NCBI GenBank assembly: GCA_003993805.1
Contig: RSEF01000004.1
Span: 16,480,000-16,543,999, forward strand
Reading direction: 5' to 3'
Length of the DNA stretch: 64,000 nucleotides
From: Himantopus leucocephalus
Taxonomy: Eukaryota > Chordata > Aves > Charadriiformes > Recurvirostridae
Shown: in pieces, positions 45,159-57,985 of the stretch
Numbering within the stretch: position 1 is the first letter of the stretch
Layout: each line of letters begins with the position of its first letter
The notes under the pieces: generated by a model
Database searches by the model: none
What the model was told of the DNA's origin: nothing
Seen by the model: the letters and a program-made list of their open reading frames with translations, nothing else
Program-made: the position numbers and the translations under genes

Positions 45159-47773
45159 ATAGTAGAGCCAAACAGAAATGTCCCACAGGAACAGGCACTC
45201 AGCTGTGACAAAGCTCATCACTTTTTCCCCATTGAAAAATCGTGGGAATTCAACACGGAAAGGACAAGATGCTGGCAGAGCTGAAAAGTCTCTGGTCTTC
45301 CATGCATTTTCATGATTGGGTGGATGAACGTGCACAGGGTGAAATGTACACAAGGACAAGCAGTCAAAGGAAAAAAAGATGTAGGGGGAAATCTTGTATG
45401 GGATCTACACAATGCCTAGGTAAAACTGCCTCATTTCTAAATCCATATTGGAGTCCATCACTGGAGTAACCCTCGTATACATACACAGAGACAGCATGAT
45501 CTTCAGTTGAGAAATGAGAGCAGTCCAGAGTCTTGGATTCTGTTTAAATGGCACCAGTGATTCACTGCCAAAGGACAGATCACGTCTGGGCTGGTTCAGC
45601 GGGGAAGCCACGCAGGCACCGAAGCTGGCTGGGTAACATAGATGCCAAAGCAACAACATGAGATATGAACCAGAAGGGCAAGAGGGGAAATAACTAGTAA
45701 CAACTCTAATATTAGCTTTTTTCATTTTTCAGCTCTCATAAAGTGCCTATATCCATATGTAGGCACACTAATGAGGGCCCTGATTTCCAGAACCATTGAG
45801 TCTCCAGCAGTTTCTGTGGAAACTGCTATATAAAAATCTAGCTTCTTACAAGGGATTAAATATGCATTTGAATAGCTAAAGTGAGGCCACTGCTCTTAAC
45901 AATGACATCTTGATACTTCGGGTTACATATCATAACAGCTGGGGATGGTGCAAGGCTGATCGGCAAACCAAAGTGGGATTACAACATACAGCCAGTATTA
46001 ATTGTATAAGCGAAAGCCAAGGTTGGGAACCATTTATGTAGAGACTGTGCAGACTGAATATTAAAGGAGGAAAAACTCCAGAAAAACCTGAGAGATTTTC
46101 TTTGCTGCAGCCAGTTGGGGAGGGGGAAGCAGAAGAAAAGAAACAGTTGAAGAAAGAAAAAAAGGGGGAAGGAAAACAGAAGGCTAAACATTCCTTTGAT
46201 AGACTGGTAGGCTGAAATAATTCAGGATGGCAACATTTGTAAATTCCTGAAAAACACTTAGGCTGCTAGTTTGAGAATTTTGTCCTGTGTCCTCATAACT
46301 GACGCAAGGCAAAGCGCCAGAGTCATGGGGATTATTCCCCCGGAAGGCTGTAAGGTGTAAGCCCCAGGCCAGGAACATCAAATCTTCATTTAGTGACCGA
46401 TTCAAAGAAATAAAATCTTTACAATGACTGGAGTGACAGTTTGGCAAAGGAAGATAAGGAGACACTCCCCCCCGCAATGTTTACATTAAGCCATAGAAGC
46501 ATTGTGGATCTATTGTTTTATCACAGCCTTCAAGGCAAATTCTATACACAATTATCACAGAGTAAGTCTGGAGTATGGGTGTGGATTTCATGGATTTGGA
46601 ATTCCTGATGATTATTGTTTCTGAGATTAACACTGAGCAGAAATCAACCTTCAGGTTGAGCTGAAACCAACCCTTCATACAGGCAGACGAATCTGGAAAT
46701 GCTGATCACCTACATAGTCCTTAACGGGACCACTGCTTAATGAAGGTTATGATTCACCTTCCATTTCATTTGTGAATATGTACCACATTTCTTCATTCCT
46801 GAACATCCCAGTGATGGCTGCTGGCATTTATGTGCACAGAAAAGTAACTAGTAAAGTCTTTAATATATTGCAGCTTCTTCAATTCGACCTAAGAGCAGGA
46901 AATAGCCATTTTGTGTGTCAGTGGTTCAGGGGCCAGTTGCCAGCACCTGATACAACACTGGCAGAGCGTAGAAGCAGCGCAGGAATTATTAGCATAGAGT
47001 GAATAATTTGTGAGTGAATTGCACTACCTCCAAATGAGATTTTTCTACCCCGATCTTCAGCTATAAAATAATGTGCTGCAGCTACTTTTTCATGTATCTT
47101 CTTTTGTACAAAGCACATTGAAGTGGGGAGTGATGGGAAGGTCAGATTTGTTTTGGAAAAGTCCAAAAGCTCTTTCTGCGGCACAGTTATTAAGAGGACT
47201 GTGAGAAGGCCCAGTGGCAATGATATATAGATAAACATCTGCATTCCTTACATACCACAATCATTTTTGCTTCAAGCAGAACTTCACACTTCCAATGCCA
47301 AGCAGATTGTCTATGTGTCAGTTAGACACCCAAATTCTCTCTCCCCCTTTGGTGTCAGGTATCCATTTGATAATTTGCTTTTGCATTATGAAGAGCCATA
47401 ACTGACTCGGTGATCCTTTCTTCAGATTTGTCAAAGCTCTCTTGCACTCTGAGCAAACACTTAGTCCCCTTACAATACTGTATGAGCTGACTCTTTAGTC
47501 AAAAAGTATTCCACTACCTTAGACTTGCAGTGCAAAGATCCCCAACTATTTTATGCACTGTCTACTTAAAAAATAAATAAAGATTGAATTACATTCCTGA
47601 GCCCAGGATCCTCTTCCACTATACAAATGTAAGTATTTAATTTGGCTTTCCCTGTTTATGTTAGTTTGTTTTAGTTGCTCTGTGTCTTACTCAACCACAA
47701 GAATGCAGCATAATTGGACTTATTCAGTACTGTGTGTCTTTGGCTGCTTTTTGCTTCCCAGAAGTAAAAAAAA
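45159..47773. other. Intergenic DNA without recognised genes
   Basis: A purine-rich stretch is at 46100-46185. Open frames on both strands are unrecognised. The stretch ends in a short polyA next to the second scaffold gap. Confidence 0.6.
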
Positions 47774-47873
47774 NNNNNNNNNNNNNNNNNNNNNNNNNNN
47801 NNNNNNNNNNNNNNNNNNNNNNNNNNNNNNNNNNNNNNNNNNNNNNNNNNNNNNNNNNNNNNNNNNNNNNNNN
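47774..47873. other. Assembly gap of 100 Ns
   Basis: A placeholder gap. CR1 reverse-transcriptase sequence (minus strand) begins right after it, so the missing piece probably holds the 3' part of that CR1. Confidence 0.95.
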
Positions 47874-48437
47874 ACCTCCCTTGACCTGCTGGCCACGCTG
47901 CTTCTGATGCAGCCCACGATACAGATCGCGCATTGCTGGCTCATGTTGAGCTTCTCATCAATCAGTACCCCCTGGTCCTTCTCCTCAGGGCTGCTCTCGA
48001 TCCATTCTCCGCCCAGCCTGTATTTGCTGGTGTTGCCCCAATCCAGATGTAGGACCTTGCACTTGGCCTTCTTGAACTTCATGAGGTTGGCATGGGCCCA
48101 CCTCTCCAGCCTGTCCAGGTCCCTCTGGATGGCATCCCTGCCCTCCAGCATGTCTACCTCACCATACAGCTTGGTATCATCGGCAAACTTGCTGAGGGTG
48201 CACTTGATCCCACTGTCCATGTTACCAACAGAGATGTTGAACAGCACTAGTCCCAGTACCAACCCCTGAGGAACACTACTCGTAACTGGTCTCCACTTGG
48301 ATATCAAGCCACCGACCACAACTCTTTGAGTGCGACCGTCCAGCCAGTTCCTTATCCACTGGATGGTCCATCTGTCGAATACATGTCTCTCCAATTTAGA
48401 GACCAGGATATCATGTGGGAGACCAGGATATTGTGCA
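47874..48437 (-). mobile_element. CR1 LINE fragment: reverse-transcriptase C-terminal part
   Basis: The minus strand is open for about 173 codons (48394 down to the gap) and codes for the core of a CR1 non-LTR retrotransposon reverse transcriptase. Visible marks are the SVPQG motif, the catalytic FADDTKL box (residues about 88-94 of the frame), and the conserved [15 protein letters not shown] and [12 protein letters not shown] stretches. A short internal deletion (about 10 residues) lies near [11 protein letters not shown]. The 5' end is lost around 48437, after a small tandem copy of GAGACCAGGATAT. 5' truncation is normal for CR1. Absence of stops suggests a fairly young copy, but it cannot be active in this form. 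Confidence 0.93.
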
Positions 48438-51400
48438 AAACATCATTTTTGTACCAATTGTCACAAAAAGGTAATTATCTGTCAATCCACTGGAAGTTTT
48501 CATGTGCCAGACATGAAGTTCATGCTCCAAAGTGCTCCCTGAACAAGAGACTCTCTAATAGGAAAAACAATTGATGGCATTCTGCCCCAGTGAAGTGTGT
48601 AAAACATTCACCTGCATTACCCAGTTTATTTTGCTCAACAAGTTTCTGTAACAGAGTCCCCATTTACAGCCACACTGGTCTGGTGGCTCGATTGCACTGA
48701 CAGAAACAGAACTTTGTTTCTCCGGATCAACCAACACCTATAGGCAAGGACTTTCAAACATTACTGGATATGAAATCCAAATCCTGAGGTGCATACAGAC
48801 ACAACGGCAGAAGATTTATTGATCACACTAGACTATACAGTGGGCTCACAGCTAAGTCAGTCCTGGTGGGATAGCACTAGTTTTGGGTACTTCTCACCTT
48901 CTTTCCAGGGAAATCAAAGACAAAAGCCAGCGCTTAGCTTACACTGGGTGCTCAGGCAAAACTCAAGTCATATGATATTAAAGAAATGACTGAACTGAAG
49001 AAAAGAAGAACAAGAGCATTCAAATGTTTAGCTTTCAAGAGTGTGTTAGATAATTTAGAGGTATCATGATATAAAGCATCATGCTTGGTGGAAGACGTAC
49101 TTTCCCCATACATCTATTTGATNTGTACTTTCCCCATACATCTATTTCATAGGTACCATAAGCATTAGTGTTTCACTATAAGAACGATGAATGTATGCTA
49201 ACGTCTTTGTTTCCATGCCAAACCACCCATCTGTTCTCTGCTCAGAATTGTCATGCTCTTTTCTTTTCACTTTTGCCCTATGTTATATTTAAGTTAAAAA
49301 AAACCCAAAAATATGCATTATCTCATATATATAATTTATGATCTAGACTCTCAATACTAATGAAATTCAACAGAGAGAATGGAACAAAGAGAATGGTTCA
49401 GAATACTAAGTTTCCAATTGTTCGAGATGAAGCATTGCTTTATTGTGTTGCATTAGCAACCTCTTCATAACAAGGAGAGACAAAAAGAATGTTTGAATTA
49501 ATGACCTCATTTGTGGGGGAAAAAAATCTCATTTTTTAATGCACAGTTCATCTGCTAACACACAGACACTCGCCTCTAATGATAGCTGATATATCACTAG
49601 CAGTGTACCATACATGATGAATTACCCACTAGCCGTCATTATGACTGGCTTTAGGTTTTATTAACTCACAAAAAAGGTGCCTACGAAGTCTTTTGTATTA
49701 TCACTGGCTGCTTCAAAGGCAGGATCAGAGGTTTGCATTAGGAGTTTTTAGGAGATTAGTAATCAGACTTCTTGAGCTCACCATGAAATTTATGAGATAA
49801 TACATACCAACACTAGATATGTATAAGTGCTTACTGCCTTTTGTCTGCGAACGAATGCTTCAACACGAGTCATAATTATTTAGGCCATATTTTCTAATAT
49901 TCTACACTTGTTTTTGGTCAGCAGAAGTACTTCAGAAAGCGCCTGCTGTGTATAAATACAAATAGAAAGACCAGTTTACTTCAGGGATTGTCTACTCTTC
50001 TAACTCCTAGAACAACACTTATCATCAGAACAGTTAGAACTGTAGATAGACCAAAAGACCTGATAATGGGCCTTTTTCTCCGAAGCACCTATGAAAGGGA
50101 AGGTCATATCTAGGCGTTCTCAGCTGCCCTTGTACATGTGCAACTTAAATGCCTATTTATTTTCATAGGACAAATGCTTAACTCCTCAGCCCCACAGAAC
50201 GGCACTGTGAGTGTGAAACTACAGCAACTATAGATATAAAATATTTTCACATACACACAGCATCTTCAAGATAAAATGCTCAGATCCTCTTAAAGAAGTA
50301 CAGCTTCATTGTGTAAAGTGGACAGTTATACCAGAATGAGTAAGTGATCACACACCACTGTGGTTGAAGCACATTAAACATTTTGTTCTCCCTATGATGC
50401 CATTATTGTTTGGCACATCTTAAAAAACTGATGTTAAAACCAAAGCACATTCTGAAGTAAGGGCAATATTCGGCTCTTTTCTCAGATGCACAATTGCTTT
50501 CCAAAGCAGCAGCTTCTCATAATCCAGTCCCATGTGGCTTAAATCTAACCCAGTTACAGTACTGAAGCTTTTTCCCTTTTCAGTGTCAGTACAAAGAAAA
50601 CTGGGGACTAGCTCCTAGTCCATGCTCTGGCAGCTTTAATACTGTCCTAAATAGGTTATTGAGGATTACTTTTGGCACTACTTGGGAAACTTAACTGGTG
50701 ACAAGCCAATGTACCCAGCTTTGTGCCAACTGCTTCTTGTTCTCTTCTAAATCAGGGATGTAACAAAAAAGTGCCAGGAAGCAAGCTGAGGACCGGGGCT
50801 AAAGTCTGCTACGCTCCAGCGATCTGTGTAGGAACAAGGAATCCATACGGGACCCTTCTAGACCAGAACAACCTGGAGTGGTCCTTAAGCTACTGTAATT
50901 TGTTCTGGGCACAGTACAGAGATACCAGTGCCTCCTCCAAGGCTGTGCCAAATACTCTGGCAATTCATGGTATTTTGTCCGTAAGTCAGTGTTTGCAGAA
51001 AATTTCCTAAAGTGTTATGTTACCCTTCCTTCCTTCCTCAAAACTTGACCTGAAATCCCTTTCATTCTGTGGGACCACAAATGGCTTAAAGGGGTTATAT
51101 AGCATATACCCTACACAAGACTGAGCTTTCCAAAAGTTAGAACTGTGCAGTTTCCAAGATTTCTGCTAAACATCAGCTCGCCTGACTGCTTTGAAATTCA
51201 GGAAATAGGGCACTGCTGTAAAATATTGTCACTACATCACAGCTATTACAGTTGAAAAGAACTTTTTTCAGTCATATTTCCTCTTCCATCTGCCATTGCA
51301 GAACTTTCGTCCATGCTGAACTCTTAAGGGTTAACTGGCATTAGGTGGAGGAGGGGGAAATCAGAGGTCAGCTCATGTTCTGATACCAGTGAACTCACAA

Positions 51401-54400
51401 GTTACTCCTTAAGCATGCGGTTTCATCCTAGGTTCTTCCTGCCAGCAATTTCTCACTTTAATCATACACCCACAGCAACCCAGATCTTTAAATTCAGCAA
51501 TTCTTTCTCAGGTTTCAGCAAGTCATTGGCAGCCTGAGCTATTTTTGGGATATTTTCTCTACTGCAGATGCAGCTCAGGAAAACGCAGGGAGCATGCTAA
51601 AGACCTGCAGCTATTTGCCTTGTACAATTTGCTCATTTCTCTTTATTTCTCTGTTTTCCTGCACTGATCACTTAAAGGACAATCTCTCTTGCAAACAAAA
51701 TCCCCGGAGCCTGATTAGAGGGACTGAAGGCTCCCAGACACGGATTGCCTGCCAGCCACAGCACGGTAAGGACATGGACACTTTTGGCTAGCCTTGCATT
51801 GCAGCTTTTTAAGCTTTGCTGAACATTTATTTGTGTCCATCGCTTCCAAATCAACACTGCTGGCATGGCAGGCAGTCTCCAGCTCCTGGTCTCCATTTTC
51901 ATTCCCTAAAATCCTCAGCACTTGTAAGTAACACATTTATACTCACCATCTCTTTGTGTGTTCTAGAAATCAATGACTGACACTAATTTTGATCAGTTCC
52001 AGGGGTTGGGGTTTCTTCCTTACATTTTAGCATCTTTTGGAGATCTGTAATTTGTAATCCTGATTGAAACTGTGGATATTTCTATTGCCTGATCTTCCTA
52101 TTTTAGCTATATTGTTAGTCTTATTACTTAGCTCAGCCAATTATTCAAATCAGGGAACGGTTTTATGTATGGTAGATGGAAACATTATAAAAAAGACCTG
52201 CTACTGCTGATTTACAGTTATATACATAGCTTTCTTGTCTTGTGTACCGGCTCTGCTATAATACCTTTAAGCTGCCACATAGCAGTGCGCTAACACTACA
52301 AAGACATATACAGCATAAAACCAATACAGCAGACCGAGCTGTACTAAAAATGAAGAGATTTTATCATGTAGTTCTTTTTATATATGCTCACAGAAATGCA
52401 CCAAGTAAGATCTTCAAGGATGGTGCAGATTCCAATTTTATAAGACATAGTATTTTACTGAAATACTTGTGAAAATAGTTTAACATCCTCAGGGACATTT
52501 TACTTATACATACTACTGCAGGAAGATGAATACAGCTCATGTCTAATGAATGTACAAACCAAATTCTGTGAATCTCTGGTGGCAGAAACTGGAAAAGGGA
52601 TTCTTTTGGTGCTTTCCTGTACTTCAGGCTTTTTAGAAAAACTGGAATTGCTTTATGCTTTTTCCTTTCATGTTCAGTAATACGATGATTGCAAACAGAG
52701 AATTCCCCTGAGGGCTCAATGTACATCATGCAAATATTTGACTGCAACTCAGTGTTTGTTGTCGTGTTAGGAGAGGTTTTAGAAAGCCCGACTTGGCACT
52801 AGAGGTAGGGAGGCCCTCAGATAGAATAAGCAATCAAAAGCTACCTGTGTCTGCTGCCAGAACAGACAAGAGCATACTGTACCATTGTAGCCCCATATTA
52901 TCTCCTATCAAAATACTTAGACATTACAGTCTGCAGCACAAACAAAAGTTAGCACAGCCTCTGAAACAGTATTCAAACTTATTCAAACTTCACCTTTCAC
53001 CTCTTCAATATGGGAGAATTTTTTGTTCATTTTCTAGCTTGCAAATGTTTCTTGAGTGATCTTTAAAAGCTATTGGAGGGATGGGGAAAATGCTGTATGT
53101 GCACATGAGCGGACTGAAGGTCTTTAAGGCTTGATTTTCAGTATGGGGAAAGTTCTGATATTGATGTGCAAAGAATTAAAAAAAAAAAAAGCCATCCAGG
53201 ATTTAATGGTTTACAACTCAGAACACTAGAAGCAAAAAGTGAAAACTTAAACTGGTATCAATAGATTTAGGATCAGGCTCTGAAAGGGGTATTTTTGCTT
53301 CTGAAAGCCTCTCACCAATTTTGAGACAAATTCTATGATACTGTCTACGTTGCTTCTGAACGTAAGACTGATCTCTGAGCCTGGCTCTCTCCTCCTACTG
53401 GTGAATCTCTGCCTCAGTTTCACTGAAGTCAATGATATTAAATTAGCTTAATGAGAAATATGAATCAATCCTTTAGTCCTTAGTTCTATTTTATACACAA
53501 TCCCAACTGTTAGCACTCAGCTTGCTGGAAATCTTGAGACTCGACACATTTCATTTGTCATTAGACAAGTTACAAGGAATGCATGTAAATCTAGATCCCA
53601 TATTTCCCTCTCTCAAAAAAAAAGTTACTCTCAGCACAACCAGAAGTCGATTGAAGGAAGTTCCACCCACAGGACAGGTCTGTGCGGAATTGAGTGTTTT
53701 GGGAATTCAGTAAGATAAAACAGTGATATCAAGTGGTGCTTGTTTAGGCTCATTTTAGAAAATGTCATACTAAATTGTGCTGTTGATATATATTATTATT
53801 TGAAAGATAATGCGTGTTATTTCACAATACATGCAGAAAGGAAATAATCTGAATAATGAAAAAGCAGATGTCATCTAGGATATATTAGCTTTTTATTTTT
53901 AAAACAAACTGTTGCATACAGGAGCTCTCTGGAAGTTGAAAACCCCGCCTTCTTTAGAGAAGGAATATAGAGCACGGGGATTAGCAACTCTCCAGACATT
54001 CCCAACTGAGGATACACTCATGCTATGTTAATGCACTTTTTTTTTGTGTGTGTGCATATACATTAAATCAGCCACACACAAGATGCTAAAGATTAACTGA
54101 CTCTATAAATGTACTAATTTATAATTCAGCAGCAGCTATGATGCCAGGCACTCCATAACTCATACTTGATAGTCCTTGCCTAGACACAAGTATATATAAA
54201 GGGCTAATGGATATCAATAAGGGCAACGGCTAAAGTGGAAGCCAGGCTGACTTAAAAGTAGAACTTGTTCTAGAGTCAGAACGTAAGTCAAAAACACAAT
54301 TATACCTTCACTCAAACAATCACAGAACTGGGTCCTTCCAATTTTAATGACATCCTCAGACACACTAAAGTGACAATAAATAAGTTACTGTGCGTGAGCA

Positions 54401-56393
54401 CAGCCATGGTAATTGGCCAGTTATATTCTTTTCACCTGACTTTTTTTTTTTAAAGTTTACTCTTTTCAATTTTAGCTTCAAATTCAGTTAAAAAAAGGTT
54501 TAATTGGTCCTGTACCACTCTGTAAATGGCTAGACTAAAAGAACCTATAGTCTCAATGATTCCACTGACATACAGTAACTTATTCCACTGCAACAACCTG
54601 ATCAGATGGCTGAGCCCTTCATTAAAATTGAAGGAACAGTTTTCTTTTTCCTGGCTGCCACTTTCTGCCAGACTAATTCTATTAAATCCAGTTGAGGGAC
54701 TGGGTTGAAAGAAGAATCATCAACAAAAAGTGAATAGTACAAGAATTCCTCAAGGACTGGGTCTGAATTTTAACAGTCTCACAAAGCAGGGATCTGCAAC
54801 AAAAAACTGACAAATTTTGCTGGCGATATGTTGGTAAGCAGCATCAATTTAGAGGAGGAGTATCACAGAGTAACAGAAATGAGAAGAAATGTAGTAGAAA
54901 TGTAAGGCTCGGTGGAGGCAGGAATAAGCAAATGAGGGAGCAGCCTATAGTGGCAAGCTGCAGACGTGTGTGAGGAGGCTTGGCGAGCCCGAGTAGCTCA
55001 GCTGTGTCTTCTGTGTAGCTGCTGACCCCTGGCAGCACCAGCAGTCCCCGCCAGCCTTCTCCCAGGTAGCAGCAGAAGCATGAAGATGCTCTGCAGCCCA
55101 TTTCTCTCTGATCCTCCCATCTCCATTTCTTCCCACATCATCCCACAGCAGGAGTACGCCTTGGCCTGCTTCTGGCTCTCACCTCGACCTCAGCGTCTGC
55201 CTCTGATAGCAGTTAGAGAAGCACAGGGAGGTAGTAAGGGCTACCTGGGACAGATGAGAGAGGGGCTACAGGGCCTGGACAGCGGGGTGGGAGTGACACA
55301 GGAATGGAGATGTAACAGGACATCCTGGGAGGAGTGTGGGAAGAGACAGGTAAACAGGTAAAGTGCAGCTGCTTCCACCCAATGTTTCCCAATGTGACAG
55401 AGCTGAGAAAAAGACAAATCCATTTTACAGTATGCCACTAAAGATAGAGACACTAGGGACAGTGTAGCACTGATGGCATCCTGTAAGTATGGGTGAGTCC
55501 CTATTGGGAATACTATATTGTTCTTGTCACTCACAATACAGAAAGATCAATACGTATCATAACAATGTGCCAGGAATACAAGTGCTAATGGTAAAGATAT
55601 CATCAGGGAAATTAATTATTTAAGATGTATGACAATGTTGGTCCAAGAACAGCCAGATATAAATCAAGCATAGCAACTAGAATTAGGAGAATACACTGAA
55701 GCAGTGAGATAGGAGCAAGAATGCTATCCTTTTTTTAAGCTGGAGCATGATCAATTACCCAGAGCACTGTATCTTTTTGCAAGTTGCTGCAACACTATAA
55801 TTGCTCTAGGACTGTTTTCTAGGTCACTGTGATACGTATTATTATAAGTGAGATAAGAATCAGTTCCTGGATGCAATGCATGGATGAATGGATAGGTGCT
55901 ATAATTCTCTTCAGCAGATGTTGCTCCTTTTGACATCACTTGGATCTCTGCACAAAGACTAAGATAACATCGATGCGATAACATCAGCCTCTTTAAGACA
56001 CACAAATGAAACCAGCACTTTGAGTTAGAGAAGAATGAAAGGAGCAGACTTGGTTCTTACTGATATCTTGAAGAATCTAGGAAATCTGTTGTGAAGCCAC
56101 ACAGATTAAGGTATATTGAATGTATTTTAAGTGAAAACAAGTACCAAAAAGTTATTTTCATGTTAAGGTTTTTCCTCTTTTGCTCAAAAAACAAGTTGAC
56201 CTGGTAGTTCAACAGGCTGCCCTCACTGTGGAGGGAGGGGAAGAATGAGAGCATAAGACCCTCACTTCCTTTTTCCCCAAAAGAAAATGAAATTGAATGC
56301 CACATGGACGAGAGACAGAATATAGTATAGATCTGGACTGATTTGTCTGTTTGATACCGAAGCAACAGACCTCAAGCACCAAGGCTAAAATTT
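48438..56393. other. Intergenic DNA without recognised genes
   Basis: About 8 kb, mostly AT-rich. It has a single-N join at 49123, polyA at 53179-53190 and a GC-richer patch at 54950-55330 with overlapping frames on both strands. The frame at 50723-51010 is unrecognised. Confidence 0.55.
49097..49150. repeat. Direct repeat of 26 bases around a single N (assembly join)
   Basis: GTACTTTCCCCATACATCTA and the bases after it occur at 49097-49122 and again at 49125-49150, with one difference, separated by the N at 49123. This fits an unmerged contig overlap. Confidence 0.85.
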
Positions 56394-56465
56394 TTGTCAC
56401 AAACATCTCAGAGTATCATAACTCAGTTTCTATGTAGATTCTACAACTGCCATATAGATTACAGT

Positions 56466-56819
56466 ATGTTTGACTTGTATACCCCAGAGGTCTTTTCACA
56501 GGCTGCGGTATCAATAGAGAAGGCTCTAAGTAGCCTTCAAGAGGAATCAGCATTTCTGTTGCAATTAACCTTCAGAAATGGATGGCTGTTCTTTTCAAAT
56601 GAACTTTTGAAAGATATCCTTGCAAAATTTATGACTGAAATTCCATCCCTAAAACTGGAATCAGTCACTGCAAATTCCATAATATTCAAGGATTTAAATT
56701 ATCTCGAGATTGTAAGGCAGGGAGCTCTCACATCAGCAAAAGTTGAATCGCTTAATATTTTCCTTAAAACTAGTTGGGAAAACAAACCAGTATCATTAAC
56801 GTTTCATGAATTTCAGTGA
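56466..56819 (+). CDS. Unrecognised 117-codon open frame
   Basis: I do not recognise this protein. An ATG with A at -3 opens 117 codons to TGA; the frame is open upstream to at least 56394. The product is acidic to neutral with alternating hydrophobic and polar residues (ALSSLQEESAFLLQL, LKDILAKFMTEIPSLKLE, FLKTSWENKPVSLTFHEF). It has no cysteines after the start, no signal peptide and no membrane segment. Its amino-acid make-up looks more like a real protein than most open frames here, and the beta-like tail faintly recalls chorein/VPS13-type repeats, but I would not assign that. It could be a pseudogene, an exon of an unknown gene, a transposon fragment or chance. No poly(A) signal follows closely. 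Confidence 0.25.
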   Translation: MFDLYTPEVFSQAAVSIEKALSSLQEESAFLLQLTFRNGWLFFSNELLKDILAKFMTEIPSLKLESVTANSIIFKDLNYLEIVRQGALTSAKVESLNIFLKTSWENKPVSLTFHEFQ

Positions 56820-56978
56820 TAATGCTTTGTAGTCTGCAAGATAGGTAGAAATAATCCCTGATATCTTCTTTTGGCTTTCAAGACATTGGCTCCAGTTAAA
56901 CAGCTGCAATAGACTCCTTAACCTTCCCCATCAAATCTGTCAAACTTTCTGTAGTCAGCTCTAGTGAATATTTCTCTA

Positions 56979-57244
56979 ATCTTGCTGATTCTTGATTGAC
57001 TTTGCTTTTACTACACATAATAATTGGGCTGGCAATCATAAGAAGGAGAACCATGAGCAAAGGAATCTAAAAATGGTATTCATTCTTCAAAGTCCAAGCC
57101 CAAGTCACTANCATCTTGCCGATTCTTGATTGACTTTGCTTTTACTACACATAATAATCGGGCTGGCAATCGTAAGAAGGAGAACCATGAGCAAAGGCAG
57201 CTAAAAATGGTATTCATTCTTCAAAGTCCAAGCCCAAGTCACTA
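56979..57244. repeat. Direct duplication of 132 bases around a single N (assembly artefact)
   Basis: The block at 56979-57110 recurs at 57113-57244 with five substitutions (about 96% identity), joined at the N at 57111. It is most likely an unmerged contig overlap. Confidence 0.85.
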
Positions 57245-57854
57245 AGGCATGGCACTGACAGATACTAAAGGCACAGCAGATCCTAACTCCAACTTCTCCT
57301 CATTACGCAGTATCATTTCCTCTGCCACCTTCTGTTAGTAACTGAAGTCACTAACTTTATCTAAAGCTAGATCAAGTATACAAACTCAAAGAATATAATA
57401 GATAAATGCAGCGACAGTCTACTAAATGTAAACACTCCTTTTAACAAGGATAACAAATGCAGGCAAAATTTGGCTCTCGTTAACACTGTCTCTCATTTAT
57501 GCTGTGACTACGTCTTTCTTGATGCCAGACACAGTATTCAGCTGTCAGTCCTCAAAAGCTGAAGGTATAAAAGGGTTGAAATGAATCATTTTTCTGTTTG
57601 CAAAGGAAAAACAAAAGGCCTCAGCTGGGAAAGAGGAAAGAGATTATTACCACTAAGTATGAGAAGGCCCTCAGATAAGATATCGATCTCATCATATTTA
57701 TGTCTAATAATTTAACCATTTTAGAGTTAGATGGAAACAAATGGTATTTCAGCCTTGCAGAGCATGCTGACATCACACAGCCCCCAAATTTAGTTCTTTC
57801 ATGTAGTTTGTCCGTGCTGGTGTTATTAATAGGCACTCTAAAATGGGAACTTCA
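57245..57854. other. Intergenic DNA without recognised genes
   Basis: Nothing was recognised. Confidence 0.6.
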
Positions 57855-57985
57855 CCCTGGCTCAGCTTTGACTCACTGAATGGCCTTGGGCATCACATAA
57901 CCTCTGTCTCCAGTTCTCTGTCTGCATAATGCATTTGTCTATCTAGTGACTTTACAGAGTCATGGGGCAAATAAATGAGCCACTT
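57855..57985 (-). mobile_element. MIR-type SINE relic, minus strand
   Basis: TGGCCTTGGGCATCACATAA, then CCTCTGTCTCCAGTTCTCTG, and near the end GGGGCAAATAAATGAG follow the reverse-complement MIR pattern (GACCTTGGGCAAGTCACTTA and so on, ending in a TTAAATGAG-like word). It is non-coding and very old. Confidence 0.7.

Noticed and set aside
47658..48269. 203-codon plus-strand open frame across the gap
   Set aside because: It is antisense to the CR1 reverse transcriptase and includes translated Ns.
54844..55361. Overlapping frames on both strands in a GC-richer patch
   Set aside because: GC-rich DNA has fewer stops; no frame shows a known motif and they contradict each other.
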